NCBI GenBank assembly: GCA_041905795.1
Contig: JAYRKL010000021.1
Coordinates: forward strand, 3,372 to 67,371
Length of the DNA: 64,000 nucleotides
Reading direction: 5' to 3'
From: SHVO01 sp041905795
Lineage (GTDB): Bacteria > Pseudomonadota > Alphaproteobacteria > Rhodospirillales > Rhodospirillaceae
The notes under the pieces are model-generated. The model was not told where the DNA came from and searched no databases. It worked only from the letters and a program-made list of their open reading frames with translations. This document shows, piece by piece, positions 8,129-17,113 of the stretch. The position numbers and the translations under genes are program-made. Within the stretch, counting starts at the first letter, position 1. Every line of letters starts with the position of its first letter.

Positions 8129-9571
8129 CTAGGCGGCGCTCTGCTCGCGGTTCTCGCGCTTGCTGAGGAACTTCGCGAACTCGACGCCTTCACGCAGGCG
8201 GCGCTTCATCATCTCCCAATCGGTCAGCATCTCGGAGGTGATCTCCCAGATCTTGCCGGGGCGGAAGTAGTACTGCTTGTAGAAGTCGCCCAGGCTTTCG
8301 AAGATCTCTTCGTGGCTGAGGTGCGGGTAGCTGATGGAGCTGACCTGGATGCCTTCCTCGGCCACCAGGCGTCCGCCTTTGTCCTCTTCCATCAGCCAGC
8401 CGTTCTGCTTGGCCTGGTTGTAGAGGAAGGTGCCGGGATAGGCCGCGGCCAAGGATACCTGGAGCGTGTAAGGGTTCACTTCCTTGGCGAAAGCGATGGT
8501 TTCCTTGATGGTTTCCTTGGTCTCGCCGGGCAGGCCGACGATGAAGGTGCCGTGGATCTTGAGGCCAAGCTCGTGGCAGTTCTTGGAGAACTCGCGCAGC
8601 TGTTCGATGCGCATGCCCTTCTTGATGTTGTGCAGGATCTGCTGGTTGCCGGACTCATAGCCGCACACCATCAGGCGCATGCCGTTGTCTTTGAAGATTT
8701 CGAGCGTCTTGCGCGGCACGTTGCCTTTGGCGTTGCACGACCACATGACGCCGAGTTTGCCCAGGCCCTTGGCGATGGCTTCGGCGCGCGGCACGTCGTC
8801 GGTGAAGGTATCGTCGTCGAAGAAGAATTCCTTCACCTGCGGGAAGTATTCTTTGGCCTTGGCGATTTCCGACACCACGTGCTCGACGCTGCGGGTGCGG
8901 TAGACGTGGCCGCCGATGGTCTGGGGCCACAGGCAGAAGGTGCAGCGCGACTTGCAGCCGCGGCCGGTATAGACCGAGAGATAGGGGTGGTTGAGGTAAC
9001 CGATGAAATAATCCTCGATCACCAGGTCGCGCTTGTAGACATCGACCACATGCGGCAGCTCGTCCATGTTTTCCAGGAGGGCGCGCGGTTTGTTGCGCAC
9101 GATCTGGCCGTTGACGCGATGGGTGAGGCCGTCGATGTCGGCGTAGTCGTGGCCTTCGGCGACTTCCTTGCAGGTGAAGTCGAATTCGCTGCCGGCCACC
9201 CAGTCGAGGGCGGGGGCCAGCTTCATGGACTGGTACGGATCCACCGCGACATGGGCGCCGACCATGCCGATCTTGAGCTTGGGGTTGCGCTCGCGCAAAG
9301 CCGCCGCGACCTTGGCGTCCGAACGGAAGGACGGCGTCGAAGTGTGCATGACGATCAGTTCGTAATCGTCCGCCATCGGCAGGACCTGTTCCACCGTCAG
9401 GTCGCGGGCCGGCGCATCCACCAGTTTCGATCCCGGCACCAGCGCGGCGGGCTGCGCCAGCCACGTCGGGTACCAGAACGAGCGGATTTCGCGCTTGGCC
9501 TGGTAGCGGGAGCCGGCGCCGCCGTCGAAACCTTCGAAAGAGGGCGGGTTGAGGAACAGGGTTTTCATCAT
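8129..9571 (-). CDS. hpnJ: Hopanoid radical SAM protein HpnJ
   Basis: A B12-binding-type radical SAM protein of 480 residues. The N-terminal third (LIVMHTSTPSFRSDAKVAA, IGMVGAHVAV) has the cobalamin-domain fold pattern. The 4Fe-4S motif is GCKSRCTFC with C206, C210 and C213, followed by the FFFDDDTFTDD and FIVGLPGETKE strands of the SAM barrel. HpnJ performs the final ring-contraction step that turns bacteriohopanetetrol glucosamine into the cyclitol ether. The ribosome site AGGGAAAT precedes the ATG-ATG start. It lies 37 bp after the upstream radical SAM gene, with which it is probably co-transcribed. Confidence 0.92.
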   Translation of the reverse strand: MMKTLFLNPPSFEGFDGGAGSRYQAKREIRSFWYPTWLAQPAALVPGSKLVDAPARDLTVEQVLPMADDYELIVMHTSTPSFRSDAKVAAALRERNPKLKIGMVGAHVAVDPYQSMKLAPALDWVAGSEFDFTCKEVAEGHDYADIDGLTHRVNGQIVRNKPRALLENMDELPHVVDVYKRDLVIEDYFIGYLNHPYLSVYTGRGCKSRCTFCLWPQTIGGHVYRTRSVEHVVSEIAKAKEYFPQVKEFFFDDDTFTDDVPRAEAIAKGLGKLGVMWSCNAKGNVPRKTLEIFKDNGMRLMVCGYESGNQQILHNIKKGMRIEQLREFSKNCHELGLKIHGTFIVGLPGETKETIKETIAFAKEVNPYTLQVSLAAAYPGTFLYNQAKQNGWLMEEDKGGRLVAEEGIQVSSISYPHLSHEEIFESLGDFYKQYYFRPGKIWEITSEMLTDWEMMKRRLREGVEFAKFLSKRENREQSAA

Positions 9572-9608
9572 GACGGTATTTCCCTAAAGCGGGTTTGTCT
9601 GTTTTTTA

Positions 9609-10757
9609 TCAGAAACGCAGCAGCCACGGCAGTTCTTCGAGCACCGAGCCGATGGAGCCGAGGTTTCCCTTGCGGCCCAGGGCCTTGAAACCTTCGCCCA
9701 GCTTGCCTTGCTTGAACGCCTGGTAGGAATCGTGGATCGACACGCCGATATGCTGCATCACGCTGGAATCGCGGTAACAGTCGATCATGCACTTGGTGCA
9801 GCCGTCGCGGACCACTTTCGTCTCGTCGAATTCGCTGATGTGGCACATGGGCTCGGCCCACATATGGCAGCGCCAGAGCATCAGATTCCAGTCGAGGTAG
9901 AAGTATTTGTAGCCGCCGAGGCAGGGGAACTTCTGCTCGCCGCCGGTGATGTAGCGTTTCATCTCTTCGATCGAGGCGGTGGGGTTCAGCACTTGCAGGC
10001 GCGACTTGAGCGACTTGACCTTGTCGAAGGCCGCCAGCAGCTCTTCCTTGCTGTAGCTGACGAGGTCCGAGGTGGAGTAGCCGAGGAAATTCGATTCCAG
10101 GCCGGTCAGCGGATAGGAAAAGGTCACCGACGCGAAGCCCAGTTCCTCGATGAAGGCGGGCAGGGCATCGTAATCGACCAGGCGGCTCATGGTGACCGAC
10201 GCCGTCGAGTGGACGCCGAGTTCCTTGAACAGTGTGTTGGCGGCCTTGATCTTCTCGCAGACGCCGGGAATACCGCGGTTCTTCTCGTGGGCTTCCACCG
10301 TGGCGGCGTCGACCGAGATGATGAAACTGGAGATGCCGGCGTCGTGCAGCGCGCGCAGCTTGTCCGGCTTGAACAGGCCGGCGTTGGACACCAGCATCAC
10401 CTTCATGCCCAGGCCGTGGGCGTGGCGGATGAACTCCAGCAGGTTGGGGTGCAGGGTCGGCTCGCCGCCGGTGAACAGCAGGTAGCGCACGCCGTTGCGG
10501 AACAGGGTGTCGATCGCCTTGAGGCCGTCTTCACGGCCGGCGAAAATCCATTTGTCCTTGGGGAAGCTGTCGCGCGCGAAATTGCAGAAGCCGCAATTGG
10601 CGTTGCAGGCGTTGTTGAGGGCGAACTGGGCGAAGCCCGGACCGCCCTGTTTCAGGACCAGGCTCAGGTTATCGAGCGCACGGGCCCGGGGCGCCCCGGG
10701 CTTGCCCGGACCCTCGGCGGCGACACGCAAAGTCATCGTTTGTTCCATGGCGGGCAT
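9609..10757 (-). CDS. Radical SAM protein with SPASM-like C-terminal cysteines, hopanoid cluster
   Basis: A 382-residue radical SAM protein with the cluster motif CNANCGFC (C51, C55, C58) and GGEPTLHP as the SAM-binding strand. The C-terminal part holds six further cysteines (C279, C297, C305, C320, C323, C327), spaced like a SPASM/twitch auxiliary Fe-S domain. It is not HpnH, whose sequence begins and ends differently, nor a B12-dependent HpnP-type methylase, since no cobalamin domain is present. It heads the minus-strand hpnJ-hpnI-epimerase-hpnL run, so a role in hopanoid side-chain or sugar modification is likely but unproven. An alternative start is the ATG at 10748; neither has a strong ribosome site. 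Confidence 0.8.
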   Translation of the reverse strand: MPAMEQTMTLRVAAEGPGKPGAPRARALDNLSLVLKQGGPGFAQFALNNACNANCGFCNFARDSFPKDKWIFAGREDGLKAIDTLFRNGVRYLLFTGGEPTLHPNLLEFIRHAHGLGMKVMLVSNAGLFKPDKLRALHDAGISSFIISVDAATVEAHEKNRGIPGVCEKIKAANTLFKELGVHSTASVTMSRLVDYDALPAFIEELGFASVTFSYPLTGLESNFLGYSTSDLVSYSKEELLAAFDKVKSLKSRLQVLNPTASIEEMKRYITGGEQKFPCLGGYKYFYLDWNLMLWRCHMWAEPMCHISEFDETKVVRDGCTKCMIDCYRDSSVMQHIGVSIHDSYQAFKQGKLGEGFKALGRKGNLGSIGSVLEELPWLLRF

Positions 10758-10907
10758 GTCTAACCGATTATCCCCCGGCGCACCCTATGCTTTTGCCCAT
10801 ACTGCTCGGGGCCATAGTCCGGCCACACAGGTCGCGTTAAATCCCGGAAAAGCCTATAACGGCCAATATATTGCAATGCAGTGCAGGATGAAAGGCGGGA
10901 ACCAGCC
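10758..10907. promoter_or_regulatory. Divergent promoter region, radical SAM/hpnJ operon and hpnM
   Basis: This 150-bp gap separates the minus-strand tailoring operon from plus-strand hpnM and must carry both promoters. An AT-rich stretch, TATAACGGCCAATATATTGC (about 10856-10875), is a candidate -10 region for hpnM. No clear operator was seen. Confidence 0.4.
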
Positions 10908-11531
10908 ATGTTGCGCGTGAGGGTGTTTTGCAAGGCATTGATCGTCCTGGCGCTTCTGGGGCTGGCGGCGGGGCCGGGCCGGGCCGCCGACACCGGCGCC
11001 GCGACCGCGGCGGTGGAACGCTTTCACGGCGTGCTGCTCGCCAATATGAAGGATGGAAAAGCCCTCGGCTTCGACGGGCGCAAGCAGAAGTTGGATCCGG
11101 TCATCAAGGACACCTTCGATCTCGCCGCCATGGCCCGGGTATCCACCGGCGCCGCCTGGACCAAGATGGCCGAGGATGAGCGGTCGAAGGTGATCGCCGC
11201 CTTCACCGATTGGACCGTGGCCAGCTATGCCGCCAACTTCAAGGACTGGGACGGCGAGGCCTTTGTCACCAAGGGCGCCAGGGACGACGGCAAGGGCAAC
11301 GTCATGGTGGAAACCGCGCTGAACCTGAAGACCGCGGCGCCGGTGGCGTTCACCTACCGCATGCGTGAGTCGGGCGGCGCGCCCAAGGTCGTCGATATTT
11401 TCCTGGATGGATCCGTCAGCCAGATGGCCATGCACCGCAGCCAGTTCGCCGCCGCCCTGTCCGCCGGCGGCACGGCCAACCTGCTCAGGCATATGGAAGA
11501 GCTGACGGCGAAAGCGAAGGCCGGCGTTTAG
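10908..11531 (+). CDS. hpnM: Hopanoid-associated periplasmic protein HpnM (MlaC/Ttg2D-like)
   Basis: A signal peptide (hydrophobic LIVLALLGLAA, cleavage after GRA) precedes a MlaC/Ttg2D-like lipid-binding domain. The segments FDLAAMARVSTGAAWTKM and YRMRESGGAPKVVDIFLDG match the family, whose best known member carries phospholipids between membranes. HpnM is a standard member of hopanoid clusters, thought to help move hopanoids together with the RND protein HpnN. I chose the ATG at 10908 with AGGCGGGA upstream; an in-frame GTG at 10881 would put charged residues ahead of the signal peptide. Its stop overlaps the hpnN stop on the other strand by 3 bp. Confidence 0.88.
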   Translation: MLRVRVFCKALIVLALLGLAAGPGRAADTGAATAAVERFHGVLLANMKDGKALGFDGRKQKLDPVIKDTFDLAAMARVSTGAAWTKMAEDERSKVIAAFTDWTVASYAANFKDWDGEAFVTKGARDDGKGNVMVETALNLKTAAPVAFTYRMRESGGAPKVVDIFLDGSVSQMAMHRSQFAAALSAGGTANLLRHMEELTAKAKAGV

Positions 11532-14134
11532 GTCTTTTGAGGTGCCGGCCCCAGCAGCGCCGGCAGCAGCACCAGGGTCGCGAGCAACGTGTAAGCCAGC
11601 GCCATGGCCAGCAGTTCGCCCATGGCCGAGGTGCCGGGATGTCTGGACAGCGCAAGGCTGCCGAAGGCGGCGGCGGTGGTCAGGGCGCTGAACAGCATGC
11701 CGCGGCCCGCGGGCGACGACAGCAGCAGGCCTTCGCCGTCCCGCCAGGCGGTCACGAAATAGATCGGGAAGGTGACGCCCACGCCCAGCAGCAGCGGCAG
11801 CGCGATGATGTTGGCGAAGTTCAGGGCAAAGCCCGTGAGCGCGCAGGTGCCGAGCGTGAGCAGCCCCGCGAACAGCAGCGGCGCCAACACCCGCAGCACA
11901 TCGTCCACGCGGCGTACGATCGCGAACAGCAGCAGCGTGATGGTGGCCAGCGCCAGGATCCCGGCGGTGGCGAAAGCCGTGGTGACCACCACGCCGCTCT
12001 CGTAGATCGCCACCGGGGCGCCTTGGGCGTCGGGGGCGACGGCGCGCACCGCCTTCAGGAACTGCGCGAGATTGCCGGCGTTGGAGCCGGCGCCGGCGGG
12101 GAAGGCCTGGACCCGGTATGTGCCGTCCTTGGCGATGAACGTGGCCCGCAGGTCCTCCGGTATGTCGGCGATGGCCACCGGGCCCGCGCCGAGGGCCGTC
12201 TTGAGCGGCGTGAGCGCGTCGCCGAAGCCGGCCAACAATGCGCCTGAGACCTGCTCGGCTTTCTCGGGCGCCGCCGCGAGCCGGTCGAGCAGCGGCGCGA
12301 TCCGCGCCGCGGCGTCGCGCAAAGGGCCGTTGGCCGCGTGCGACGCCAGATAGGCCTTGGCGCTGCGGGCGGCGGCAGCCGCGGCGGCGGCGAGATCGGC
12401 GGCGGTGGGCGCGGGCTTCGCCGGCGCGGTGTCGTCGAGGACGGGCCCGAGCAGGCCCGCGAGGTCCTCCAGCATGGTGAGCTTGGTGTCCTGGTCCTGG
12501 GGCACCAGATCGGAGATGGTGATCACCTGCTTTACTTCGGGCAGCGCCGAAAGTCTCTCCGCCATGGCCTTGGCGGCTTCGGGGGTCGCGGCCAGGACGC
12601 TGAGGGTATTGGGATTGACCAGCGGGTCGTCCATCAGCGCGAGCGCCGTGGCCATGGATTCGGTATGGGGGTCCTTCAGCTTCAAGGGGTCGAAGTCGAA
12701 TCTCAACTGCGGCAAAGCGCCGGCGGCGACCACGGCGAGAACGACACTTCCCGCGATCACCGCGCCCCGCCGCGCGATCAGGCGGCGGTTGAACGGCTCG
12801 GCCCAGGCGTAGCCGATGCTGCCTCTCTCGGGCGCGGGGCGCATCAGGCGGAGGAGGGCCGGCAGCAAGGTGAAGCTCAGCGCCACGGCAACGATCATGC
12901 CGCCGCCGGCGATGATGCCGAGTTGGGCGACGCCGCGATAATCCGTGGGCAGGAACGAGAAGAAGCCCAGCGCCGTGGCGGCGGCGGCGAGCAGAAGCGA
13001 CTTGGCCATGGCGCCGCCGGCCGCCTCCAGGCCGTGGTCAAGCGCGTCAGGCGCGGGTTCGCGGGCGCGGCGTTCGGCGCGATAGCGCATGCAGAACTGG
13101 ATCGCGAAGTCGACGGCGATACCCACGAACATCACGGCGAAGGCGACCGAGATCAGGTTGAGTTCATGCACCGAGACGGCGGCCCAGCCGACGGTCATGA
13201 CCAATCCCGCCAGCAGGGTGATCAGGGTGGCGCCCACCACCCGCAGCGATCCCAGCGCCATCGACAGGAGCACCGCCACCAGCACCACCGAGACCACGCC
13301 GGCGATGCCGGTGCCTTCGGCGACGGTGGCGAATTCCTCGTCGGCCAGCGGGATCTGGCCGGTGAGGCGCACGCGGTAGCCGTTCTCGGGCACAAGGCCC
13401 AGGTCGCGGGCGGTTTGGCGGATGAAATCCGAGGCGGCGCCGCCGTGTTCCAGCGACGTGAAGTCCAGTTTGGGTTGGGTGACCACCAGGGCGCGCGCCG
13501 TCTGGCCCGGCGGCGCCAGCGCGCCGAACAGCGCGTTCCAGTCCATGGCCTTGGCTTGGCCCGCCAGCACGCCTTCGATCACCTCGGCGCTTTGCTGGAC
13601 GGCGGGCGCCAAGCCTTCCGTGCCGGGCGCGCCCTCGGCGGCGCCGGTGAAGCCCAGTTCGAACAGGCGGAACAGGCCGCGGGCGTTCCGGTCGGTGGCG
13701 ATGGAGGCCAACAACGGTTGCGCCTGCGCCAGCTTCGCCGACAGATCGTTGAGTTCATCGACGGACAGGTAGAGCAGGCCGTTTTTCTCGAAGAAGGGCC
13801 CGCCGCCGGGTGTCGCGACCGAAGCGAACAGATCGGTGCGGGGCGTCAATTTCGCGGCGAGTTTCTGACCGGCCTGTTCGGCGGCCATGGCCGACGGCGC
13901 GTCCACCACCGCGACGATGACGTCCACTTCACCCGGGAACTGGGCGTCGAACGCTTTCTCGGCCGCCCGGAACGGCACGTCGTCGTCGAACAGCGCTTCG
14001 ATGTCGGTGTTGATGGAAAGCCGCGTGGCCGCGGCCAGGATCGAGAGGGCCAGCACAACGGCGGTGGCGCCCACCACGGTCCAGGGCGAGCGGCGGCAGA
14101 AGCTGACGATGGTGCGGGCGAAGGCGGAAAGCAT
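11528..14134 (-). CDS. hpnN: Hopanoid transporter HpnN (RND family)
   Basis: An 868-residue RND-superfamily permease of the MMPL/HpnN type. It has an N-terminal helix (VVGATAVVLALSILAA), a large periplasmic domain, a six-helix bundle with GIAVDFAIQFCMRYR, a second periplasmic domain rich in Ala and Asp, and a final helix set ending in HPGTSAMGELLAMALAYT. HpnN moves hopanoids from the inner to the outer membrane in hopanoid producers. A palindrome, CGAGGGT-TAT-ACCCTCG (14137-14153), lies immediately upstream of the start and would fold over the ribosome-binding region, a possible translational control. Confidence 0.92.
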   Translation of the reverse strand: MLSAFARTIVSFCRRSPWTVVGATAVVLALSILAAATRLSINTDIEALFDDDVPFRAAEKAFDAQFPGEVDVIVAVVDAPSAMAAEQAGQKLAAKLTPRTDLFASVATPGGGPFFEKNGLLYLSVDELNDLSAKLAQAQPLLASIATDRNARGLFRLFELGFTGAAEGAPGTEGLAPAVQQSAEVIEGVLAGQAKAMDWNALFGALAPPGQTARALVVTQPKLDFTSLEHGGAASDFIRQTARDLGLVPENGYRVRLTGQIPLADEEFATVAEGTGIAGVVSVVLVAVLLSMALGSLRVVGATLITLLAGLVMTVGWAAVSVHELNLISVAFAVMFVGIAVDFAIQFCMRYRAERRAREPAPDALDHGLEAAGGAMAKSLLLAAAATALGFFSFLPTDYRGVAQLGIIAGGGMIVAVALSFTLLPALLRLMRPAPERGSIGYAWAEPFNRRLIARRGAVIAGSVVLAVVAAGALPQLRFDFDPLKLKDPHTESMATALALMDDPLVNPNTLSVLAATPEAAKAMAERLSALPEVKQVITISDLVPQDQDTKLTMLEDLAGLLGPVLDDTAPAKPAPTAADLAAAAAAAARSAKAYLASHAANGPLRDAAARIAPLLDRLAAAPEKAEQVSGALLAGFGDALTPLKTALGAGPVAIADIPEDLRATFIAKDGTYRVQAFPAGAGSNAGNLAQFLKAVRAVAPDAQGAPVAIYESGVVVTTAFATAGILALATITLLLFAIVRRVDDVLRVLAPLLFAGLLTLGTCALTGFALNFANIIALPLLLGVGVTFPIYFVTAWRDGEGLLLSSPAGRGMLFSALTTAAAFGSLALSRHPGTSAMGELLAMALAYTLLATLVLLPALLGPAPQKT

Positions 14135-14173
14135 GGCGAGGGTTATACCCTCGTCATGGGATGGGCTTAAGGA

Positions 14174-15028
14174 TTAATAGCCGTCATCGGCCGACCAATC
14201 CGCATGCCAGCGGGGGTCCGAGGCGGCGCCCTTGCGCTGGAAGCGGATATCCGTGGACACGCGCATCATGTCGACCTGGGTGTCGGTGGAGGCGTGCACG
14301 ATCGACGGCGTGTGAACGACGAGATCGCCGGCCTTGAAATGCGCGGTCAGCCAGCGGCGGCCGGTCTGGTCCGACAGCCACTTGAGGTCATGGGTCAGCG
14401 GGCGCGCGTCATGGGCGCGGTCGGTGGGGGCGTGGGCTCGGCGCATCTCGGCTTCGAGGCCGGCGTCCTTGTGAGAACCGTCCAGGTACAGGAGCGCGCC
14501 GGCTTCCACCGGGCAGTCGCCCAACGGCACCCAGATGGTGACCACGTCGGCGGCGACGCCGTCGATATAGGTCTTGTCGAGATGAGCGCGCGAGGCGCCT
14601 TTGCGTCCCGGAATGAAGTGGCGCAGCGGCGTGCGGCGGACCCGTTCGGCTTCGTCGTCGAAGATGGTCTCGGCGATCTCCTTGAACACCGGCAGGCCGG
14701 CGAAGGCGCGGAAGGTGTCGCCGCGGACGAAGGTGTGCGCGGGATGACCTTTGAGTCCGTGGCTGGGGAACGGCGGCATCACGCCGGCGAACGCGCCGCG
14801 GCGCGTGTCGCCGTCCTTGCACATTTCCGGCCCGAACATGTCGAGATAGGCGGCGCGCATATCCCACACCGTCTCCGCCGGCAGGGCGCCGCGCAGCAGC
14901 ACATAACCGTCATCATGGTAGCGCGTACGGATGTCCGACAACGCTGTCGGGTCGGTCTCGCGCAGCGTGCCGAAGTACTGGGATGTGTATGGGATGGCGC
15001 TGCTGTTTGAGGTCAGCGTCGCAGTCAC
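14174..15028 (-). CDS. Phytanoyl-CoA dioxygenase-like Fe(II)/2-oxoglutarate oxygenase
   Basis: A 284-residue PhyH-family protein. The iron triad is present: H149 and D151 in RAHLDKTY, and H245 in SIVHASTD. R256 in DMMRVSTD is the likely 2-oxoglutarate arginine. Family members hydroxylate hydrophobic or sugar substrates. I place the start at a GTG (15028) because CGGGGG lies 7 bp before it; the longer frame to 15181 has no ribosome site and unlikely composition. It sits between hpnN and hpnK on the same strand, 39 bp from the hpnN start. Hydroxylation of the hopanoid side chain is an attractive but unproven role. Confidence 0.8.
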   Translation of the reverse strand: MTATLTSNSSAIPYTSQYFGTLRETDPTALSDIRTRYHDDGYVLLRGALPAETVWDMRAAYLDMFGPEMCKDGDTRRGAFAGVMPPFPSHGLKGHPAHTFVRGDTFRAFAGLPVFKEIAETIFDDEAERVRRTPLRHFIPGRKGASRAHLDKTYIDGVAADVVTIWVPLGDCPVEAGALLYLDGSHKDAGLEAEMRRAHAPTDRAHDARPLTHDLKWLSDQTGRRWLTAHFKAGDLVVHTPSIVHASTDTQVDMMRVSTDIRFQRKGAASDPRWHADWSADDGY

Positions 15029-15256
15029 TAGAACCCCCGAGACGTGTATCTTGTTGTCGCTATTGAAATTTTGGCGCCATACTATCGGCGACCGCCGGGA
15101 AAGCAAGAGTTCGCGTGGTCCCCGCGGCTGCGGCGGCTGCGGAGCGCGATCGCGGCAGAGGGAATCGAAATCACGCGGCATAGCAATCGCGCTCTAGGTT
15201 CTTATGCGGCCGCAGTTTTAACCGCCGAACCGGTTCCTGCTTCGGCGTGAAATGCT

Positions 15257-16060
15257 TTAGCGCAAGTCGGCGAATCCCACGGTTTTCACGCCCAGATCGC
15301 GCAGGGCGGCTGCAACCATAGGGCTGAGTAAAGCCTCGAGTTCCCCCAAGCGGTCGTAGCCGGGCGCCTGCGCCTCCAAGTCCGGCGTGCTCCGGCTCGC
15401 CGGATGAAAATAGAATTCGGTCACGCCGTCCTCGATGCGGGTCAGGGCCGCAAGCACCTTTTCCGCCGTGAGGTGGCCGGTGTCGGCCATGCCCGCCAGG
15501 ACATCGTTGTGGCGGATGCCGGCCGCCCGCAGCCGCCGGCGCAACAGCGCGAGCCAGGGTGTCAGCAGCCCGGCGGGCCGCTCCCACGGCAGGCGCATGG
15601 CCGGCACGCCGAAGTCCCGGGCGACGGCGATGACGATGCCCAGCACGGTCGGATGCAGATGCATGTGGTTGTGGGCGTTGACATGGTCGAGCGTGAGTCC
15701 GGTCGCGCGGAAGGCCTCGAACTGGGCGCGGATCTCGCGTGCGAGATCGCGCCGCGCCGCCGGTGAAAAGAACCAGTGAATCCCCGCCACGGCAAGGTTG
15801 CCGGGAAGATTGCCGGCGGCGTCGGCGAGCGCGGGGATGTCCGCGGGCGGCAGCAGCGCTTTGCCGTCGGCCACGGTCACATGCAGGCCGACGCGCAAGG
15901 ACGGCAGGCGCTTCGCCCGGGCCACGGCGTCGGCCGCGGCCGGCGCGCCCATCATCAGGCTGGCGCAGCTCAAGACGCCGTTTGTATGCGCTTGTTCCAC
16001 CGCCTCGTTGACTTCGGGCGCCAGCCCGAAGTCGTCGGCGGTGAAGATCACCTGCTTCAT
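15257..16060 (-). CDS. hpnK: Hopanoid deacetylase HpnK (YdjC/ChbG family)
   Basis: A 267-residue YdjC/ChbG-type carbohydrate deacetylase. It shows the metal-binding TADDFGLAPEVNEAV at the N-terminus, GLHVTVADGKALL, and the histidine motif HNHMHLHPTV. HpnK removes the acetyl group from the N-acetylglucosamine that HpnI puts on bacteriohopanetetrol. The frame stays open upstream to 17128, but that part is only the complement of hpnA, so the start is the ATG at 16060 (MKQVIF). It diverges from hpnA across 69 bp that must hold both promoters. Confidence 0.92.
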   Translation of the reverse strand: MKQVIFTADDFGLAPEVNEAVEQAHTNGVLSCASLMMGAPAAADAVARAKRLPSLRVGLHVTVADGKALLPPADIPALADAAGNLPGNLAVAGIHWFFSPAARRDLAREIRAQFEAFRATGLTLDHVNAHNHMHLHPTVLGIVIAVARDFGVPAMRLPWERPAGLLTPWLALLRRRLRAAGIRHNDVLAGMADTGHLTAEKVLAALTRIEDGVTEFYFHPASRSTPDLEAQAPGYDRLGELEALLSPMVAAALRDLGVKTVGFADLR

Positions 16061-16129
16061 AATATTGTATCCGGCGGGTGGTTGGTTTACGCAAAGCCAG
16101 GATAGCGGCTGACAAGGCATTTTGCATAC

Positions 16130-17113
16130 ATGACCGCTCTGGTCACGGGCGCCACGGGATTCATCGGCTCCGCCGTCGCGCGGGCGCTGTTGGCGCGCGG
16201 CGAGACGGTGCGGGTGCTGGCGCGCAGGGGCGGCGACCGGCGCAACCTCCAGGGCCTGGATTTCGAGATCGTCGAAGGCGACCTGCGCGACCCGGAGGCG
16301 CGCGCGCGCGCCGTCGCCGGCATTGCCAGCCTCTATCACGTGGCGGCCGATTACCGGCTGTGGGTGCCCGACCCCGCCGCCATGTACGCCACCAATGTGG
16401 ACGCCGCCGCCGATCTCCTGCGCCGCGCCGCGGACGCCGGCGCCAAACGCATTGTCTACACGTCCAGCGTCGCCACGCTCGGCATCCCCAAGGACGGCGG
16501 CATCGCCGACGAAACCACGCCGGTGGACCTGGCCGAGATGATCGGCCCTTATAAGCGCTCCAAGTTCATGGCCGAGGGCGCGGTGAAGGCGCTGGCGGCC
16601 CAAGGCCTGCCGATCGTGATCGTCAACCCGTCCGCGCCGGTGGGCCCGCGCGACGTCAAGCCGACGCCGACCGGGCGCACCGTGATCGAAGCGGCGGCCG
16701 GGCGCATGCCGGTGTTCGTCGACACCGGCCTCAACATCGTCCATGTCGATGACGTGGCCGCGGGCCATCTGCTGGCGCACGACAAAGGCCTTGCCGGTGA
16801 ACGTTATGTGCTGGGCGGCGAGAACATGACCTTGGAGCAGATCCTGGTGCGCATCGCCGCCATCACCGGCGGCCGCGCGCCCAGGATCAAATTGCCGGTG
16901 GCCGCGATCCTGCCGATCGCCCATGCCGCCGAGATTTTTGCCCGCCTGTTCCGCCGCGAACCGTTCGTCACCGTCGACGGCGTCAAGCTCGCCAAGAAGC
17001 GGATGTTCTTCTCCAGCGCCAAAGCCGCGCGGGACCTCGGCTATGCCGCCCGCCCGGCCGACGAAGCGCTGCGCGACGCCATTGCCTGGTTCCGCGCCGC
17101 GGGGATGCTTTAG
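16130..17113 (+). CDS. hpnA: Hopanoid-associated sugar epimerase HpnA
   Basis: A 327-residue extended SDR with VTGATGFIGSAVARAL at the N-terminus, LYHVAADYRLWVPDP, the strand TSSVATLGI and the catalytic YKRSK (Tyr-x-x-x-Lys). These features, notably the AADYRLW segment, identify HpnA, a hopanoid-cluster reductase/epimerase whose exact substrate is unsettled. It is the only sugar-modifying hpn gene on this strand here and diverges from hpnK. The gene ends 21 bp before the hairpin that serves as terminator of the convergent cold-shock gene. Confidence 0.9.
   Translation: MTALVTGATGFIGSAVARALLARGETVRVLARRGGDRRNLQGLDFEIVEGDLRDPEARARAVAGIASLYHVAADYRLWVPDPAAMYATNVDAAADLLRRAADAGAKRIVYTSSVATLGIPKDGGIADETTPVDLAEMIGPYKRSKFMAEGAVKALAAQGLPIVIVNPSAPVGPRDVKPTPTGRTVIEAAAGRMPVFVDTGLNIVHVDDVAAGHLLAHDKGLAGERYVLGGENMTLEQILVRIAAITGGRAPRIKLPVAAILPIAHAAEIFARLFRREPFVTVDGVKLAKKRMFFSSAKAARDLGYAARPADEALRDAIAWFRAAGML

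Noticed and set aside
12338..14170. Plus-strand 610-aa frame opposite hpnN
   Set aside because: Shadow of a well-supported RND transporter; no ribosome site and biased composition.
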